Positions 61,198-64,000 of a DNA stretch of 64,000 nt are shown piece after piece. The notes under the pieces are model-generated. The model was not told the origin of the DNA and made no database searches. It was given only the letters and a program-made list of their open reading frames with translations. Origin of the DNA: Gemmatimonadota bacterium. Its GTDB lineage: Bacteria > Latescibacterota > UBA2968 > UBA8231. How positions within the stretch are numbered: position 1 is the stretch's first letter; each line of letters opens with the position of its first letter. The DNA is taken from positions 46,510 to 110,509 of the forward strand of contig VXOR01000090.1 in assembly GCA_009840005.1 (NCBI GenBank). The letters run 5' to 3'. Made by a program: the position numbers and the translations under genes.

Positions 61198-64000
61198 CTA
61201 ATAGACTACGGCCACGATGCGGGCCAAGGCCGTGTCAGTGGCACGGTCCGAATCGGCACCAAAATCAATCCGGCATATATAGAGTCCTGGCGGCACGGTC
61301 TGGCCAGCCGCATCGCGACCGTCCCAGCGGATTTGCTGGGGGCCTCCTGCCACTTGGGTGCTGTTTTCCCTTATCAGGCGTCCGTCCAGTGAGTAGAGGC
61401 GCAGACTTGCTTGGCGCGCTTGGGTCACTTGAAAGATGGAAAACGCGATGGTCAGTTCGTCGTTGATCCCGTCGCCGTTGGGCGTAAATGGGTTGGGGGT
61501 TAAGCTCAGGTCGCCGAGGACCTGCCCGCCTACGGGGACGCTCAGCGTTAGTTGGCGGCTATCCGTTAGCGCAGTGGCGTCGCCTGGTTCTACTTGCTGC
61601 CACAAGTTGCCGTCGGTGCCAGCGGCGGAGTGACGGACAAAAGGCTTAAAGGTGGTTCCGTTGCGAAAGATGGCGGCGGCAAAGCGCAAGTGGATTAAGG
61701 GGCCTTGACCCAAGATGGCCCCGCGTTCGGCTCTTGGTAACGCGCGGTAGGTGGCGCGCGTCAGGGAATCGCCCAAGGCGTCAAAGGGCGACTGGGCCCC
61801 GCCGCCGCGCAGTTTGCGGAAGTAGCGAATTGGCCCTTGTTCGGCTGGGGGCAAGTCATCGTACTCAGCGCGGCCAGAGACCGCTGCCAAGCCGCTGGCG
61901 GTCTGCCGCAAGAAGAGGATAGCTCCGCGCTCGGCCTCGTTGAGCAGGCTGTAAGCCGCCTCGGTGATCAGGTCGCCGTCCTCGCCGACCATGACTTCGG
62001 CCCCTTGGGGGGTGATGCGGTGGTAGGTCTGAATTGCCTGCTCTGCCGGTAGGGTTTGGTGTAGTTGGGGCAGCAGGACCCAGATGGAGTCGGCGTGGTT
62101 GCGCCGCACTTGGGCGATGGCCCCGGAGGCGTCGGTCAGGTGGCCGTCGGCCGCTAGGGTAAACGTCTGCGAGGGACTTCCTCGACTTAGGTCTTCTTCG
62201 GTCCCCGTGCTTAGGCTCAACAGGTGCAGCGCGAGGCCGGGCGGAGCCTGCAACAGGATTTCGTCAAAGCCTGGGGTACGGTTGGCCGCTGGTTCGTCGA
62301 TGAATACCGGACGCAGATACAGGTCGAATGTATCCAACCGGCCGACCGCGGCCTGCGTGGGCCATACTTCGGCGGTGAGGGCGCGGGCTACGGGCGGGGC
62401 CAGTTCTACTTCGATCGAGCTAATGGAGGCGGCTTGCAGGCGGTCTTGGCTGGTAAAGCGCACCTGTAACTGCAGGTAATTGCGCAGCCCGGGGGAACGA
62501 ACCCGATCGCCCGGCTGTAGGTACTGCTGGCTCCAAGGACTCCAACCGCTGCCGAGAGCAAAAGTGGTGTCGATAGGCCCTTTCCAACTACTGATTAGCT
62601 TGTCCCATTCTTCTTTGGTTTTCTCGTTGCCATTGACGTCGAAATGGCGAATTTGCTGCACCAGCAGATCGCCAGTGCGCGTGCGCACTTCCGCGGTCGT
62701 GCCGGGCGGGTGGGTGCCGGGCGGCGGATCCCAGCGGATGGCACCGAAGTTGCGCGGTCCCGGCAGGCGGATGATATCGGATACCAGCGAGGCTTGGCTG
62801 ACAAACCCCTCGGTGTAGAGCAGGACTTCGGTCAGGTCGTAGAAAAAGCCCGAAGTCCGCGCGATGCCCGGCAGGCGCAGGTTGAGGAAGCGGATATCTA
62901 GGGGCGGGTCAAAGAGGTCGGCGGCCCGCTTGAATCCCCCTTCCATGCGGTCGGGTAGGCTGACCTGTCGCCACCGGAGCCGACCGTTGGGATCGCGGCT
63001 GCCGTCGGCTACCTCGGTGATGTAGCCGGGAATAGAGGGAACGGCCAAGCGCATGGCGTCGAGCCAGACGCGGGCACCAATATCGACGGTGAGAATGCCG
63101 GCGGTGGGATTGTTGCTAAACCACGCCGGCATGCGGAAGGTCGTGTTCCAGTCGCCGTCAAAGCCCCCAGCCGGGACTTCCGGTCCGGTAAAGCTAACGC
63201 TGCCACCCCCGTCAATTAACTTAGGCGAGAGGTTGTCGCCCCAGCCCCAGACTTCGACTTCGGCTAGGCGAGGCCGCTCGCGGATATAGTACTCTTTGCG
63301 GCCCTGTTGTTCTTGGGGGAGGCTCTCGTAAATAGCCTGTTCCACCGGCTCCTCAAAGCCGACGTCGTCGCGGATGTAGTAGAGTATATCACCTCGTTCA
63401 TCGACCGTCAGGGCATCCCACGCTGCTTTGTCGATTTGGTGTGCCCGCCCTAGCTTGCTGTCGCCGATGAGAATGCGCACGGTCTGGGCCATGCGACCGG
63501 TCCACTCGGTGCGGCCGCCGTCGTCTTCGGAAAAGCCGGGCGTGTCCGCGGAAGAAAACGCCATCGTCCGCTGGTCCGTATTGGGAGCCCGGGTTTGGCC
63601 GACCACCTTGAACTGGAGCACGCGGCTTTGGGCTTGAATGAGCTTCTGCTGGGGGGCTAGCATGACGCGGAACTGGCGGAAGGGGTCGCCCAAGGTCGCA
63701 TCGACAAAGTGCAACACTACCTTCTCAACCACGATCGCGCGGGCCAAGTCGATCTCGATCCACCACTTGTCTGGCGTGGCCGCTAAGTCTGGTTCCCAAA
63801 AAGTGTCGCGGTCGCCGTCGACAATATGGGGGGCAAGGGCCTCGTTGGAACCTACTCGGCTGACGCCGACGCGCTGGACGTAGTCGTACACCGGGAAGGC
63901 GATTTTGTCCTTAGCACCAAATTCGCGCGTTGATGCTACCCCCGTGCGTTCGTCGCGCAGGCTCAGGCTCACGGTCTTGCCGTCGCCGCTGAGGGTGGTA
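61198..64000 (-). CDS. Secreted discoidin-domain protein with FlgD-like Ig C-terminus (paralogue 4), 5' end beyond window
   Basis: The frame is open to the right edge, so the N-terminus is missing (934 codons seen, stop TAG at 61198). It parallels the gene at 22223-24907: a discoidin-like segment (HIVDGDRDTFWEPDL...WWIEIDLARAIVVEKVVLHF), a second one (GGFDGDWNTTFRMPAWF...TVDIGARVWLDAMRL), GFVSQASLVSDIIRLPG, VRTRTGDLL, and LGSGWSPWSQQYLQPGDRVRSPGLRNYLQLQ. Six copies of the Y/W-x-x-L-x(4-5)-R/Q-G motif are scattered through it. It ends with an FlgD-like Ig fold (PFTPNGDGINDELTIAF...WDGRDAAGQTVPPGLYICRI). Surface or extracellular scaffold or adhesin is the likely role. Confidence 0.8.
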   Translation of the reverse strand, partial: TTLSGDGKTVSLSLRDERTGVASTREFGAKDKIAFPVYDYVQRVGVSRVGSNEALAPHIVDGDRDTFWEPDLAATPDKWWIEIDLARAIVVEKVVLHFVDATLGDPFRQFRVMLAPQQKLIQAQSRVLQFKVVGQTRAPNTDQRTMAFSSADTPGFSEDDGGRTEWTGRMAQTVRILIGDSKLGRAHQIDKAAWDALTVDERGDILYYIRDDVGFEEPVEQAIYESLPQEQQGRKEYYIRERPRLAEVEVWGWGDNLSPKLIDGGGSVSFTGPEVPAGGFDGDWNTTFRMPAWFSNNPTAGILTVDIGARVWLDAMRLAVPSIPGYITEVADGSRDPNGRLRWRQVSLPDRMEGGFKRAADLFDPPLDIRFLNLRLPGIARTSGFFYDLTEVLLYTEGFVSQASLVSDIIRLPGPRNFGAIRWDPPPGTHPPGTTAEVRTRTGDLLVQQIRHFDVNGNEKTKEEWDKLISSWKGPIDTTFALGSGWSPWSQQYLQPGDRVRSPGLRNYLQLQVRFTSQDRLQAASISSIEVELAPPVARALTAEVWPTQAAVGRLDTFDLYLRPVFIDEPAANRTPGFDEILLQAPPGLALHLLSLSTGTEEDLSRGSPSQTFTLAADGHLTDASGAIAQVRRNHADSIWVLLPQLHQTLPAEQAIQTYHRITPQGAEVMVGEDGDLITEAAYSLLNEAERGAILFLRQTASGLAAVSGRAEYDDLPPAEQGPIRYFRKLRGGGAQSPFDALGDSLTRATYRALPRAERGAILGQGPLIHLRFAAAIFRNGTTFKPFVRHSAAGTDGNLWQQVEPGDATALTDSRQLTLSVPVGGQVLGDLSLTPNPFTPNGDGINDELTIAFSIFQVTQARQASLRLYSLDGRLIRENSTQVAGGPQQIRWDGRDAAGQTVPPGLYICRIDFGADSDRATDTALARIVAVVY

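Overview
The window looks like chromosomal DNA from an uncultured, GC-rich, diderm (Gram-negative-type) bacterium. The diderm reading rests on a SurA-like lipoprotein isomerase, a TonB-type C-terminal domain on a lipoprotein, a family-9 heptosyltransferase-like enzyme and large secreted or outer-membrane proteins. Several secreted proteins end in an FlgD-like Ig fold (signature F[ST]PNGDGxND). Together with a phytanoyl-CoA dioxygenase-like protein, HEAT fusions and many TTG/GTG starts, this suggests an FCB-like or Latescibacterota/Poribacteria-like lineage. That placement is inference; no rRNA is present in the window.

Layout. 1-3015 (minus): a leucine-rich-repeat secreted protein running off the left edge, an AAA/DUF4143-type ATPase broken by one amber codon, and a short-chain-dehydrogenase C-terminal remnant. 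3017-9283 (minus): 2-oxoacid dehydrogenase E1 alpha/beta, a 7Fe ferredoxin, a sulfite/nitrite reductase with a companion gene, and galU. 9387-12335 (plus): an Nramp-related transporter, a CinA/nucleotidyltransferase fusion and an Smr protein. 12511-24907 (plus): a secreted/surface-protein island with three FlgD-Ig-tailed proteins, a large outer-membrane-type protein, a CBM9-like protein and a two-domain PpiC lipoprotein. A second, inverted copy of part of this set lies at 56282-64000 with a membrane glycosyltransferase. 24936-31368 (plus): metabolism and HEAT proteins (a shikimate-kinase-like protein without P-loop, PhyH-HEAT, M20 peptidase, NAD(P)HX repair enzyme). 31534-32772: a compact type II restriction-modification pair directly upstream of carB. 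32793-40372: carB, a TPR/TonB lipoprotein, pyrK and pyrD, apparently a pyrimidine operon. 40490-47189: pcm, a GT9 enzyme, a solitary rplC with its own terminator, hinT, a GT2 enzyme, an MFS-HEAT fusion and a sugar-isomerase-like protein.

The most interesting block is 47413-55252: three tightly overlapping, AT-richer genes encoding a PD-(D/E)XK nuclease-like protein, a 1295-residue SNF2-type helicase and a 1054-residue sacsin/HSP90-type GHKL ATPase with a degenerate HNH-like zinc finger. A Fic-domain protein follows. This reads as a horizontally acquired antiphage or anti-plasmid system. I cannot match the set to a named system from memory.

Intergenic DNA is short (no gene-free gap exceeds 300 bp) but carries several repeat families: heptamer hairpins, a 100-bp MITE-like inverted repeat, a CTTCGAC/CTCAGCCGAAGG palindromic repeat and a CGCAGATGAA repeat. 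Most of them sit at gene 3' ends and overlap stop codons.
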